Of a DNA stretch of 64,000 nucleotides, positions 16,984 through 25,665 are shown piece by piece (within the stretch, counting starts at the first letter, position 1; the number at the start of each line of letters is the position of its first letter). Location of the stretch: contig NZ_JBKOPS010000010.1 in NCBI RefSeq assembly GCF_047272945.1, positions 1 to 64,000 of the forward strand. Reading direction: 5' to 3'. This DNA is from Rubrolithibacter danxiaensis (lineage in GTDB: Bacteria; Bacteroidota; Bacteroidia; Sphingobacteriales; Sphingobacteriaceae). The position numbers and the translations under genes are program-made. The notes under the pieces are model-generated. The model made no database searches, had not been told where the DNA came from, and saw only the letters and a list, made by a program, of their open reading frames with translations.

Positions 16984-18013
16984 ACGTTTTTATTAAATTG
17001 TCAAGCTTCTGTGAAGGCGGATGAAGTTTAGAAACTACAGGCAGGTAATAAACCGGTAAACCTTCTAAAAGTTCAAAGCCACCGGCGAATCGTAAACGCT
17101 GATAATCTTTTTCGGTTGTAACGATGATTTTGTCGTTGCCTGCGTCCTCTTTAAAAGCCTGTACAAGTTTAAGAATATTTTTCCTGGTAAACTGATGATG
17201 ATCCGGATATTCATGATGGCGAACCTCCGATGTATATTTTTTCAGCTCTTTAACTAAAGGATCTGCATTTGCGATGCCTGTTAGCAGGAAAACAGTAGTG
17301 CCTGCACGAAGAGAAGTTAAAGAACGAGATTCTTTTGCTTCCGCCGGCTCCAGATTTCCATAATCTACATACGAAAAAAATATTTCCTGTTCGGGAAGAG
17401 GTTTAATACGCTTAATTATCTTTTCTTTTTCCTCATTTTTCAGCTCCGCCGGTGTCTTTGTTATTACTATCACATCCGCTCTTGCCCTTCCTGCTAAGGA
17501 TTCCCTTAAATTACCGGTCGGCAGATACCACTGCCACTTAAACAATTGATTATAATCAAAGAGCAAGAGACTGAAGCCCGGTTTTGCTGCCCGGTGCTGG
17601 TAGGCATCATCCAGAATTACGAGGTCGTGATTATCTTTTAAAGCCTCAATTCCGGCAACCCTGCTTTCGCAAACTGCCACTGTAATTTCGGGAAACTTTC
17701 TTTTAAACTGGAGCGGTTCATCTCCGGCCTGCTCTACTGTTGATGTTTCGTTAACCAATAAAAAGCCTTTTGAAGTTCGTCTGTAGCCGCGGCTAAGAGT
17801 TGCAATTTTATAATCCGCTTTAAGAAGGCGGATAATGTATTCCGTCATAGGGCTTTTCCCTGCTCCGCCAACAGCAAGGTTACCCACACTTATTACCGGA
17901 AAATCAAATCTCCTTGAAGGAAGAAAGCCTTTATCGTAGGCAAAATTTCGAACAATTACAGCAAGTGCATAAATCAGGGAAAACGGGAATAATAGCAATC
18001 TTAGTAATTTCAC
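16955..18013 (-). CDS. lpxK: Tetraacyldisaccharide 4'-kinase LpxK
   Basis: Phosphorylates the 4' position of the lipid A disaccharide precursor at the inner membrane. 352 residues. Visible: an N-terminal hydrophobic anchor (about 5-22), the P-loop region SVGNLAVGGAGKSPMTEYI (42-60), the catalytic-loop DDAYQHRAAKP near 135, and a C-terminal domain with HHEYPDHHQFTRKNI. First gene of the lpxK-punA-porin operon; no canonical -7 box was seen directly upstream. Confidence 0.95.
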   Translation of the reverse strand: MKLLRLLLFPFSLIYALAVIVRNFAYDKGFLPSRRFDFPVISVGNLAVGGAGKSPMTEYIIRLLKADYKIATLSRGYRRTSKGFLLVNETSTVEQAGDEPLQFKRKFPEITVAVCESRVAGIEALKDNHDLVILDDAYQHRAAKPGFSLLLFDYNQLFKWQWYLPTGNLRESLAGRARADVIVITKTPAELKNEEKEKIIKRIKPLPEQEIFFSYVDYGNLEPAEAKESRSLTSLRAGTTVFLLTGIANADPLVKELKKYTSEVRHHEYPDHHQFTRKNILKLVQAFKEDAGNDKIIVTTEKDYQRLRFAGGFELLEGLPVYYLPVVSKLHPPSQKLDNLIKTYVAKHLHNY

Positions 18014-18175
18014 GGCATAAAAATAAGAATCCTATTGCATTAAACTGGTTTGCAATGCAGCATCTTCCCAGGATTTGAATTTAGCAGCATAAATATTTTC
18101 CGCGGCAGTAAACCTATTCCTGTTTCCCATCGTCATAAAGATATAAGCGGTTGCTTATACTTAAATTTAAACGAT

Positions 18176-19345
18176 ATGGAATTTCTAATTAAATCGCGAT
18201 TATTTTTCCTTTCTGCCTTTATCGTATTCAATCTTATAAATCCTATACAAACAAATGCCCAAAGCGGCGCCAGCGTTTCTTTTCAGACTTTTTATGATGA
18301 ATTAGAACCTTACGGGCGGTGGGTTAACGACCCTGAGTACGGCTACATCTGGAGCCCGGACGCAGAACCGGATTTTCATCCATACGTAACCCGCGGGCAT
18401 TGGGTTGTAACAAACTACGGCAATACCTGGATTTCTGATTACCCCTGGGGCTGGGCGCCTTTCCATTACGGAAGATGGAGCTACAGCGATTACTATGGCT
18501 GGTTTTGGGTTCCCGATTACGAATGGGGACCAGCATGGGTTTCATGGCGTTCGGGCGGGGAGTATTACGGATGGGCCCCTCTTCCTCCAAGATCGGGAAT
18601 ACACATCTCTGTTAATATCCCTTTAGTGCGCTGGATTTTTGTCCCTTCCCGTTACATTACACATTATCGTGTATATGATTACTGTATTCCACGTACACGA
18701 ATCCGTACCATTTACCGCAACACACACTATCTCGATAATTATTACGAGCGTAATAATCGCAGGTATGTATATGGCCCACGGCCCCGCGATATTGAACATG
18801 CAACACGTAGCAGGGTTGTAGTACGGAACATACAGGAAACATCGCGGCCGCAACGGGTAGTTGTTAACAACAATTCGGTTAAAATATACAGACCTGAAGT
18901 TAACCGGGATGACAGGAATAATTCCAGGCCTGCCAGGGTATGGAATAATACCAGCCGAAACGAGACTCTTGCAGACCGGCCTGAATTGAAGAATAGCAAC
19001 GAACGTACCGAAAGAAATACGGCCGACAACAGAGCACAAAGACCTTCAAGAAATACAGACAACCATCGAAACTCTCCCGTGCAAGTTGATAATTCACAGA
19101 GAGAAACTCGCCCCGCTGTTACTTCAAGACCAGAAAGAGTTTCGCGGGAAAGAGAGCGCAGGGAGCAGCAGCCTCAGGAAAACCGCAGTATTGAACGGGA
19201 GCGCAGGCCTTCGCAACCTGAAAGAATTCAGCAAAACACTCCTCCAAGACAGGAGCAAAAACAAAACGAAAACCGCCGCGAGGATCGGGAAAGCAGGCCT
19301 TCGCAACCGGCAAGGTCTTCATCTGGAAGACCACAAAGAGGTTAA
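18176..19345 (+). CDS. DUF6600-type secreted Tyr/Trp-rich protein with Arg/Glu/Asn-rich tail
   Basis: The ATG at 18176 is preferred over an in-frame ATG at 18050 because it directly opens a signal peptide (MEFLIKSRLFFLSAF to TNAQS). The mature protein of about 360 residues begins with a domain of tandem Y/W-rich words (YGRWVNDPEYGYIW, WGWAPFHYGRWSY, YYGWFWVPDYEWGPAW, YYGWAPLPP), the signature recalled for DUF6600. The second half is low complexity rich in R, N, E, Q, S and P with RPSQPER/RREQQPQ-like repeats. Probably periplasmic or outer-surface; function unknown. Confidence 0.75.
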   Translation: MEFLIKSRLFFLSAFIVFNLINPIQTNAQSGASVSFQTFYDELEPYGRWVNDPEYGYIWSPDAEPDFHPYVTRGHWVVTNYGNTWISDYPWGWAPFHYGRWSYSDYYGWFWVPDYEWGPAWVSWRSGGEYYGWAPLPPRSGIHISVNIPLVRWIFVPSRYITHYRVYDYCIPRTRIRTIYRNTHYLDNYYERNNRRYVYGPRPRDIEHATRSRVVVRNIQETSRPQRVVVNNNSVKIYRPEVNRDDRNNSRPARVWNNTSRNETLADRPELKNSNERTERNTADNRAQRPSRNTDNHRNSPVQVDNSQRETRPAVTSRPERVSRERERREQQPQENRSIERERRPSQPERIQQNTPPRQEQKQNENRREDRESRPSQPARSSSGRPQRG

Positions 19346-19359
19346 ATACATTTTAAGGT

Positions 19360-19393
19360 AAAAAGAGCTGTTTGTGTTCAAACAGCTCTTTTT
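19360..19393 (+). terminator. Terminator after DUF6600 gene
   Basis: 15-bp stem (19360-19374 with 19379-19393), loop TGTT, ending in a T run on the plus strand; 14 nt past the stop codon. Confidence 0.9.
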
Positions 19394-19481
19394 TTATTGC
19401 AACTTTGTAATTATAAAACAATCTTGGTTTTTGAGATTATTTAATAAATCCCTTCACAACACCTTCAATAATTAATAAGTT

Positions 19482-21119
19482 ATGCTAAAAGGATTTTTTA
19501 ATGTACCCGCACCGGTTAACGAACCTATCTTAAATTATGCTCCCGGTAGTAGGGAAAGAGCCTTGTTAAAAGAAGCTATTGAGGCTGCTTATCAGCAGGA
19601 AGCGGATATACCGATGTTTATAGGTGGTAAAGAAGTCCGTAGCGGTACAAAAGTCGCTATTCATCCCCCTCATAATCATCAGCATGTTTTGGGTTATTTC
19701 CATGAAGGTGACCGAAGCCATGCCGACAAAGCAATTAGTGCGGCGCTTGCGGCAAAGGATAACTGGGAAAGGCTTCCATGGGAACAACGTGCTGCAATTT
19801 TTTTGAAAGCTGCCGATCTTATCTCGGGCCCTTACCGGTACAAACTAAACGCTGCTACCATGCTGGGCCAGTCAAAAAATGCCTACCAGGCAGAGATTGA
19901 CTCCGCCTGCGAAATAATCGACTTTCTTCGCTTTAATGTTAAGTACATGGAAGAAATTTATATGCAGCAACCTCCTGTATCCCCCAAGGGAAGCTGGAAC
20001 CGGGTAGAACAAAGGCCTTTAGAGGGATTTGTCTTTGCCATAACTCCCTTTAACTTTACGGCTATTGCCGGGAATTTGCCAGCAGCTCCGGCCTTAATGG
20101 GAAATGTAGTTGTGTGGAAACCTGCCAATACTCAGATCTATTCAGCACATGTGCTGATGGAAGTTTTCAGGGAGGCGGGATTGCCTGATGGAGTTATTAA
20201 CCTGATTTTTGTTGATGGCCCCGCGGCCGGGGATGTAATATTCAGTCATCCTGATTTTGCCGGTATTCATTTTACCGGATCAACCAAAGTATTTCAAAGC
20301 ATCTGGCAGATAATAGGAAACAACATCCATTTGTACAAATCGTATCCTCGCATAGTGGGCGAAACAGGAGGAAAAGACTTTATACTGGTACACGGGTCGG
20401 CCGATGCCAAAGCAGCAAACACCGCTTTAATAAGAGGCGCTTTTGAATACCAGGGACAAAAATGTTCTGCAGCTTCCCGGGCTTACATTGCTAGGTCAGT
20501 GTGGCCGGAAATAAAAGAATTAATGCTCAAAGACCTTTCCTCAATAAAAGTGGGCCCTGTTGAGGATTTTGGCAATTTTATCAATGCAGTGATCGACGAA
20601 AAATCATTTGATAAAATAACAAAATACATAGATGCTGCAAAAAATGACTCCAGACTGGAAGTAATTGCAGGAGGAAACTTTGATAAGTCGAAAGGTTACT
20701 TTATAGAGCCTACTGTAATTGTAACAAAAGATCCGTACTACGTGACTATGTGCGAAGAACTTTTCGGGCCTGTGCTAACGCTGCATATCTACGAAGACGA
20801 CCAGTTTGATCAGGTCCTGAAAACCATTGATAAAACTTCTGTTTATGCTCTTACAGGCGCTGTAATAGCACAAGACAGGTACGCCATTGATAAAGCAACA
20901 TACGCTTTGCGCAACTCTGCCGGAAATTTTTATATAAATGATAAATGTACAGGCGCTGTAGTTGGCCAACAGCCTTTTGGAGGAGCAAGAGGATCAGGTA
21001 CAAACGATAAAGCCGGATCCATGATAAACCTGTTGAGATGGGTATCGCCAAGAACAATTAAAGAGACCTTTGATCCGCCAAAGGATTATCGCTATCCTTT
21101 TCTTCAGCAAGATCAGTAA
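19482..21119 (+). CDS. pruA: L-glutamate gamma-semialdehyde dehydrogenase (P5C dehydrogenase)
   Basis: Oxidises glutamate-5-semialdehyde to glutamate with NAD+ in proline catabolism. 545 residues with the N-terminal extension typical of the stand-alone, eukaryote-like P5CDH subgroup, not the PutA fusion. Visible: FAITPFNFTAIAGNLPAAPA (185-204), the glycine motif FTGSTKVF (264-271), catalytic Glu294 in GETGGKDF, nucleophile Cys328 in EYQGQKCSAASR, and EELFGPVL. Proline dehydrogenase is not adjacent. Flanked by terminators on both sides, so monocistronic. Confidence 0.95.
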   Translation: MLKGFFNVPAPVNEPILNYAPGSRERALLKEAIEAAYQQEADIPMFIGGKEVRSGTKVAIHPPHNHQHVLGYFHEGDRSHADKAISAALAAKDNWERLPWEQRAAIFLKAADLISGPYRYKLNAATMLGQSKNAYQAEIDSACEIIDFLRFNVKYMEEIYMQQPPVSPKGSWNRVEQRPLEGFVFAITPFNFTAIAGNLPAAPALMGNVVVWKPANTQIYSAHVLMEVFREAGLPDGVINLIFVDGPAAGDVIFSHPDFAGIHFTGSTKVFQSIWQIIGNNIHLYKSYPRIVGETGGKDFILVHGSADAKAANTALIRGAFEYQGQKCSAASRAYIARSVWPEIKELMLKDLSSIKVGPVEDFGNFINAVIDEKSFDKITKYIDAAKNDSRLEVIAGGNFDKSKGYFIEPTVIVTKDPYYVTMCEELFGPVLTLHIYEDDQFDQVLKTIDKTSVYALTGAVIAQDRYAIDKATYALRNSAGNFYINDKCTGAVVGQQPFGGARGSGTNDKAGSMINLLRWVSPRTIKETFDPPKDYRYPFLQQDQ

Positions 21120-21126
21120 AGATTTT

Positions 21127-21196
21127 AAAAGAGGCTGCATACATTGAAACGTTACAACGGAACGAAGCAATGGCATTTTTATCTGCAGCCTCTTTT
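21127..21196. terminator. Long-loop inverted repeat between convergent pruA and carbonic anhydrase genes
   Basis: Perfect 13-bp arms (21127-21139 and 21184-21196) read AAAAGAGGCTGCA and its complement around a 44-nt loop. Arms with A-rich outer ends on both sides suit a bidirectional terminator, although the loop is unusually long. Confidence 0.65.
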
Positions 21197-21202
21197 CTGT
21201 TA

Positions 21203-21892
21203 TTAGTCTAAAGCGAATACTTTGCCCAGATTCTGCGAATTACTGCAAGAAACACCCAGATCTCTTACCAAACCTGTGTGTATATCAATAACCCATCCGT
21301 GTATTTCCAGATCTTCACGCTCTTTCCAGGCATTTTGAACTATGGTTGTCTTGCAAAGATTATATACCTGTTCGATAACATTCAGTTCAACAAGCCGGTT
21401 AACTTTTGCCTTTTCATCGGTAATCCGGTCAAGCTCATTGCTATGTAAGCGGTAAACATCTTTTATATGCCGCAGCCAATTATCAATTAAACCAAACTGT
21501 TTTGAACTGATTGCTGCAGCAACTCCACCGCATTCATAGTGTCCTGCAACAATCACATGCTTAACTTTTAACACATTTACCGCGTAATCAAGCACACTCA
21601 GCATATTCATATCCGAATGCACGCACACATTGGCAATATTACGATGGACAAAAACTTCACCGGGTTTGGTATTCGTAAGCTGATTGGCCGGCACTCTGCT
21701 ATCAGAACATCCTATCCATAAAACTTCAGGATTCTGGCCTAAAGACAATTTCTTAAAATATTCCGGGTCTTTATCCAGCTGGCTTTTCACAAAGTCACGG
21801 TTACCCTGAAGCAATTCATTGTATGCCGTCTTTTTCTTTATTTTTAAATCATCGGCCATATCTGAATGAGTATTTTTATTATTGAATTGCAT
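21203..21892 (-). CDS. Beta-class carbonic anhydrase
   Basis: Hydrates CO2 to bicarbonate. 229 residues. The zinc site is complete: Cys62-Asp64-Arg66 in GCSDSR, His118 and Cys121 in GHYECGGV; VHRNIANV precedes the dimer helix. No signal peptide, so cytoplasmic. Begins 5 nt after the SulP transporter stop, so the two are almost certainly co-transcribed. The pairing suggests bicarbonate import/retention coupled to CO2 hydration (inference from context). Confidence 0.95.
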   Translation of the reverse strand: MQFNNKNTHSDMADDLKIKKKTAYNELLQGNRDFVKSQLDKDPEYFKKLSLGQNPEVLWIGCSDSRVPANQLTNTKPGEVFVHRNIANVCVHSDMNMLSVLDYAVNVLKVKHVIVAGHYECGGVAAAISSKQFGLIDNWLRHIKDVYRLHSNELDRITDEKAKVNRLVELNVIEQVYNLCKTTIVQNAWKEREDLEIHGWVIDIHTGLVRDLGVSCSNSQNLGKVFALD

Positions 21893-21897
21893 AGTTA

Positions 21898-23484
21898 TTA
21901 AATTTTTTCGGGTTTATAGACTGATTTTTTAAGGCTGGGAACTTTATATTCTTCACGAATATTTTTCAGGCTTACTTTTATTTCTTTCGTTTTTGCATTG
22001 CATCGGAAATCCTTAATAATTTCCAATACATCCATATCAATAAACCGTGCCCTGCTTCCGTCAATTATCACTTCTGATTGGGAAGGCAACTGATTTAGAG
22101 TATGTTGTATAGCTGCCTTGTTCAGAAAGGAAACCTCCTCTGCAAGCCGGATAATCATTACCTTTTTATCTCCGTTTGCTTCCATTTCGTAGAAATAAGG
22201 ATTGCGAAGGTTGGTACGCAAAATAAAAAACACGCCCACAGCCATTCCAATAGCTACTCCTGTTAAGAGATCTGTAAATACTACAGCGGTAACAGTTACT
22301 ATAAAAGGTATAAATTGCTCTTTGCCATGTTTCCACATTTTTTGGAACAAGGAAAGCTTAGCCAGTTTATATCCTGTTAAGAGAAGAATTGCCGCCAGAC
22401 AGGATAAAGGGATCTTGTTTATTAAAGCGGGAATAAGCAGCACCGATAACAACAGCCATAAACCATGCATTATTGCACTTTTCTTTGTTTTTCCTCCTGC
22501 ATTTACATTTGCTGATGAACGAACAATTACAGCTGTTAAGGGCAATCCGCCAAGCAAGCCACTGCAAATATTACCTGCACCCTGTGCCACTAACTCGCGG
22601 TTGGTTGGAGAAACCCGTTTCATTGGAGCTATCTTGTCTACTGCTTCCAGGCTTAAGAGAGATTCAAGGCTGGCTACAATGGCTATGGTAACCGCAATGG
22701 TCCATACCTCCTTATTAGTTATTTGCGAGAAATCAGGAAAAGTAAACAGGCCGGTAAATTCATTAAAGGAATTTACCACAGGAATTATAACCAATTGGTT
22801 GGGCGCTAAAGCAAAAGCAGAATTTTTAAATGCTTCACTCAACACAACACCAGCAATAACAACCACCAGTGCAGCCGGAACAGTACTGAGCTTTTTTATT
22901 TTAGGCCAGTAAATCATAATCAGAATTGAAAGTGAACTGATTATTACTGCTCCATAATTAATCCTGCTGAGTGCGGCAGTAATTGCCGAAAAAGTGTTCC
23001 CAGACTCGCTGTAAAAGCTTTCATTCCCCTCATAATCGGCGTCGTAGCCCACAGCATGAGGAAGTTGCTTAAGAATCAGTATTATTCCAATTGCGGCCAG
23101 CATTCCCTCAATTACCGCCACCGGAAAATAGCTTGCTATTGTGCCTGCTTTCAGCAGGCCGAGAATAATCTGTAAGATGCCTGCAATTACAACAGCCAAA
23201 AGAAAAACTTCAAAAGCGCCTAATTTTGTTATTGCGCCTAAAACAATTACTGTTAGTCCGGCTGCCGGGCCACTCACGCTTAACTGCGATCCGCTTAAAG
23301 ACCCAACTACTAACCCTCCGATTATACCGGTAAGGAGCCCGGAAAATAAAGGGGCACCAGAAGCAAGGGCGATGCCTAAACAAAGAGGCAGAGCAACCAG
23401 AAAAACAACGATACTGGATGGAAGGTCTTTCCGAAGATTATTTATAAAATGAAATTGAGATGCAGACTCATGAGACGCTGCCAT
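21898..23484 (-). CDS. SulP-family inorganic anion transporter (probable bicarbonate transporter)
   Basis: 528 residues: an N-terminal SulP transport domain of many membrane segments (about 25-400) with GLLTGIIGGLVVGSLSGSQL and SGPAAGLT, the conserved binding-site region of the family, then a short C-terminal STAS domain (about 430-515; EVIIDGSRARFIDMDVLEII). Lies directly upstream of carbonic anhydrase in the same operon, which favours bicarbonate over sulfate as substrate (inference; SulP members carry various anions). Upstream the best promoter-like box is the one-mismatch TAGCTTTA. Confidence 0.9.
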   Translation of the reverse strand: MAASHESASQFHFINNLRKDLPSSIVVFLVALPLCLGIALASGAPLFSGLLTGIIGGLVVGSLSGSQLSVSGPAAGLTVIVLGAITKLGAFEVFLLAVVIAGILQIILGLLKAGTIASYFPVAVIEGMLAAIGIILILKQLPHAVGYDADYEGNESFYSESGNTFSAITAALSRINYGAVIISSLSILIMIYWPKIKKLSTVPAALVVVIAGVVLSEAFKNSAFALAPNQLVIIPVVNSFNEFTGLFTFPDFSQITNKEVWTIAVTIAIVASLESLLSLEAVDKIAPMKRVSPTNRELVAQGAGNICSGLLGGLPLTAVIVRSSANVNAGGKTKKSAIMHGLWLLLSVLLIPALINKIPLSCLAAILLLTGYKLAKLSLFQKMWKHGKEQFIPFIVTVTAVVFTDLLTGVAIGMAVGVFFILRTNLRNPYFYEMEANGDKKVMIIRLAEEVSFLNKAAIQHTLNQLPSQSEVIIDGSRARFIDMDVLEIIKDFRCNAKTKEIKVSLKNIREEYKVPSLKKSVYKPEKI

Positions 23485-23560
23485 AATAAAGCTATTTAAT
23501 TTAAAAGATACATGAATTATTTCCCGGAAATATTATCCGGGATAAAGAGTAAATTTTAAA

Positions 23561-23890
23561 TTAAGCGTTAGGAGGCGGGGTAGGAATGGAAGGATAAAAA
23601 CTTCGTCGATGATTGAAATCTTCAAGAATGCTTGCTGGTTTAAACAAAACAAGCAAGGGTGGAAAAAAAGAATACGAAAAATTTGAAGTATTACATAGCT
23701 CTTTCCCTATTTTCTCTTTTGCACCATCAGAACCTTTCTCATTTTCAATCTCCAATTGCATAATTACAGAATAGATACACTTCTGATCAAAATTCTCTAA
23801 TACGAAAGGAGCAATGGCAATAACCATCTTTGCAAAGAAGATAAAGAGAAATATGCTGCAGAAAATTTTCTTTGCAAATCCTTTGCTCAT
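23561..23890 (-). CDS. Small hypothetical exported/membrane protein
   Basis: 109 residues. One N-terminal hydrophobic segment (about 8-30, IFCSIFLFIFFAKMVIAIAP), a middle stretch with two cysteines (QKCIYSVI and KELCNTS), a second hydrophobic patch (FSYSFFPPLLVLF) and a proline-rich end (YPSIPTPPPNA). The layout resembles short Bacteroidota proteins of unknown function. A perfect -7 element lies 30 nt upstream of the ATG, supporting expression. It is 76 nt upstream of the SulP gene on the same strand and may lead that transcript. Confidence 0.55.
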   Translation of the reverse strand: MSKGFAKKIFCSIFLFIFFAKMVIAIAPFVLENFDQKCIYSVIMQLEIENEKGSDGAKEKIGKELCNTSNFSYSFFPPLLVLFKPASILEDFNHRRSFYPSIPTPPPNA

Positions 23891-23920
23891 GGTTCTTTAA
23901 CAGGTAAATCCTTCAGGTCG

Positions 23921-23928
23921 CAAAGTTA
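23921..23928 (-). promoter_or_regulatory. -7 promoter element of small hypothetical gene
   Basis: Minus-strand TAACTTTG, perfect TAnnTTTG, 30 nt upstream of the ATG at 23890; no TTTG at the expected -33 spacing. Confidence 0.55.
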
Positions 23929-24036
23929 AATAAAATGACGGGTCCTGAGAGTTGTAAAGTAATTTTTACAATTTTAAGCTTAATCGCAGATTAGTCTCTT
24001 TAATTTTTAAATTTATAGAATTCATCAACGGCACAT

Positions 24037-25578
24037 ATGCAGGAAAAAATAAACCAGTTGCAAAAGACTCAGGAAAAGGCCCTTTCCGGAGGAGGCGCCA
24101 AACGGATTGAAAGCCAGCATCAGAAAGGAAAACTAACAGCAAGGGAGAGGCTTCATTTCTTATTGGACGAAAATTCCTTCGAAGAAATTGGAATGCTGGT
24201 AACACACCGTTCTTCCGATTTCGGACTTGAGAAAGAAAAATACTATGGCGATGGCGTGGTAACAGGTTATGGCACCATAAACGGGCGACTTGTTTATGTG
24301 TACTCTCAGGATTTTACCATCTTCGGAGGTTCTCTCTCAGAAACCCATGCAGAAAAAATCTGCAAAATAATGGATCTTGCTTTGAAAAACGGTGCACCTG
24401 TAATTGGATTGAATGATTCTGGCGGAGCAAGGATACAGGAAGGTGTTGTTTCCCTTGGTGGTTATGCCGATATTTTTTACCGAAATACGCTGGCTTCAGG
24501 TGTGATTCCTCAAATTTCTGCCATTATGGGGCCCTGTGCAGGCGGTGCTGTTTATTCTCCGGCTATAACAGATTTTATTTTAATGGTTGAACATACTTCC
24601 TATATGTTTGTAACAGGCCCTAACGTAGTAAAAACGGTTACACACGAGCAGGTTTCATCAGAAGAACTGGGAGGAGCTTTTACACACGCAACCAAATCAG
24701 GCGTTACTCATTTTGCATGTGGAAATGAAATTGAAGCTATCGGGCATATAAAAAGCCTTTTAAGTTACCTTCCGCAGAACTGCGAAGAAAAAGCTCCGGC
24801 GATACCTTATCAGGCTGGCGATGAGTTAAGACCTGAATTAAATACTTTTCTTCCCGAAAACATTTCGCAACCCTATGATATCCGCGATATTATTCTTCCG
24901 GTAATTGATCCCGGTTCTTTTTTGGAAGTGCATAAAGACTTTGCCGAAAATATGGTAATAGGTTTTGGCAGACTTGCCGGCAAAAGTATCGGCATTGTTG
25001 CTAATCAGCCTGCCTACCTTGCGGGAGTGCTTGATATACATGCCTCGACCAAGGCGGCCCGTTTTGTACGGTTTTGCGACAGCTTTAACATACCCTTGCT
25101 CGTTTTTGAAGATGTTCCCGGCTTTCTGCCCGGCACCGATCAGGAATGGAACGCCATTATAACTAACGGAGCAAAATTGTTATATGCTTTTTGCGAAGCC
25201 ACCGTTCCGCGTATTACCGTGATAACCAGGAAAGCTTACGGAGGTGCCTATGATGTAATGAACTCGAAACATATTGGAGCAGATATAAATTTTGCCTGGC
25301 CTTCAGCTGAAATTGCAGTAATGGGAGCAAAAGGCGCTGCCGAAATAATTTTTAAAAGGGAAATTTCTTCGTCGGCCAACCCGAATGCGAAATGGCTCGA
25401 AAAGGAAAAAGAATATTCAGAAATTTTTGCAAATCCATATCGTGCTGCCGAACGTGGTTTTATTGATGAAATAATTGAGCCGGCACAAACTCGTATAAAA
25501 TTGATAAAAGCATTTAAAATGCTTGAGAATAAAGTTGTAAATAATCCACGGAAAAAGCATGGGAATATCCCCTTATAA
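24037..25578 (+). CDS. Acyl-CoA carboxylase, carboxyltransferase (beta) subunit, propionyl/methylmalonyl-CoA type
   Basis: 513 residues with two crotonase-fold halves. Visible: KLTARERLHFLLDENSFEE (about 31-50), YSQDFTIFGGSLSETHA, the acyl-CoA oxyanion motif NDSGGARIQEGV (about 127-138), GPCAGGAVYSPA (about 168-179), and in the second half VPGFLPGTDQE and the biotin-side KAYGGAYDVM. Transfers CO2 from carboxybiotin to propionyl-CoA, or acts in a related acyl-CoA carboxylase. Biotin carboxylase and BCCP subunits are not adjacent, so the partner subunits must lie elsewhere. Confidence 0.92.
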   Translation: MQEKINQLQKTQEKALSGGGAKRIESQHQKGKLTARERLHFLLDENSFEEIGMLVTHRSSDFGLEKEKYYGDGVVTGYGTINGRLVYVYSQDFTIFGGSLSETHAEKICKIMDLALKNGAPVIGLNDSGGARIQEGVVSLGGYADIFYRNTLASGVIPQISAIMGPCAGGAVYSPAITDFILMVEHTSYMFVTGPNVVKTVTHEQVSSEELGGAFTHATKSGVTHFACGNEIEAIGHIKSLLSYLPQNCEEKAPAIPYQAGDELRPELNTFLPENISQPYDIRDIILPVIDPGSFLEVHKDFAENMVIGFGRLAGKSIGIVANQPAYLAGVLDIHASTKAARFVRFCDSFNIPLLVFEDVPGFLPGTDQEWNAIITNGAKLLYAFCEATVPRITVITRKAYGGAYDVMNSKHIGADINFAWPSAEIAVMGAKGAAEIIFKREISSSANPNAKWLEKEKEYSEIFANPYRAAERGFIDEIIEPAQTRIKLIKAFKMLENKVVNNPRKKHGNIPL

Positions 25579-25653
25579 TAAATATTGGAAATAAAAAGGT
25601 AAAAAGTACCATAAAAGAAGTAAACGCAGCAATGGGCTCTTGTGTAAACTTAG

Positions 25654-25661
25654 TAATTTTG
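25654..25661 (+). promoter_or_regulatory. -7 promoter element abutting the AraC start codon
   Basis: TAATTTTG, a perfect TAnnTTTG, ends only 4 nt before the GTG start at 25666. Initiation a few bases downstream would give a leaderless or nearly leaderless mRNA. Confidence 0.55.
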
Positions 25662-25665
25662 CAGG

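Noticed and set aside
18050..18175. In-frame upstream ATG of the DUF6600 gene at 18050
   Set aside because: It would put 42 residues in front of a clear signal peptide; the ATG at 18176 opens the signal peptide directly.
18623..19062. Several long reverse-strand ORFs opposite the DUF6600 gene
   Set aside because: They follow the biased, repetitive codon composition of the real gene and show no recognisable domain or signal.
22202..22912. 236-codon plus-strand ORF opposite the SulP gene
   Set aside because: Antisense shadow of a membrane-protein gene; composition is proline/threonine/alanine-rich without domain features.
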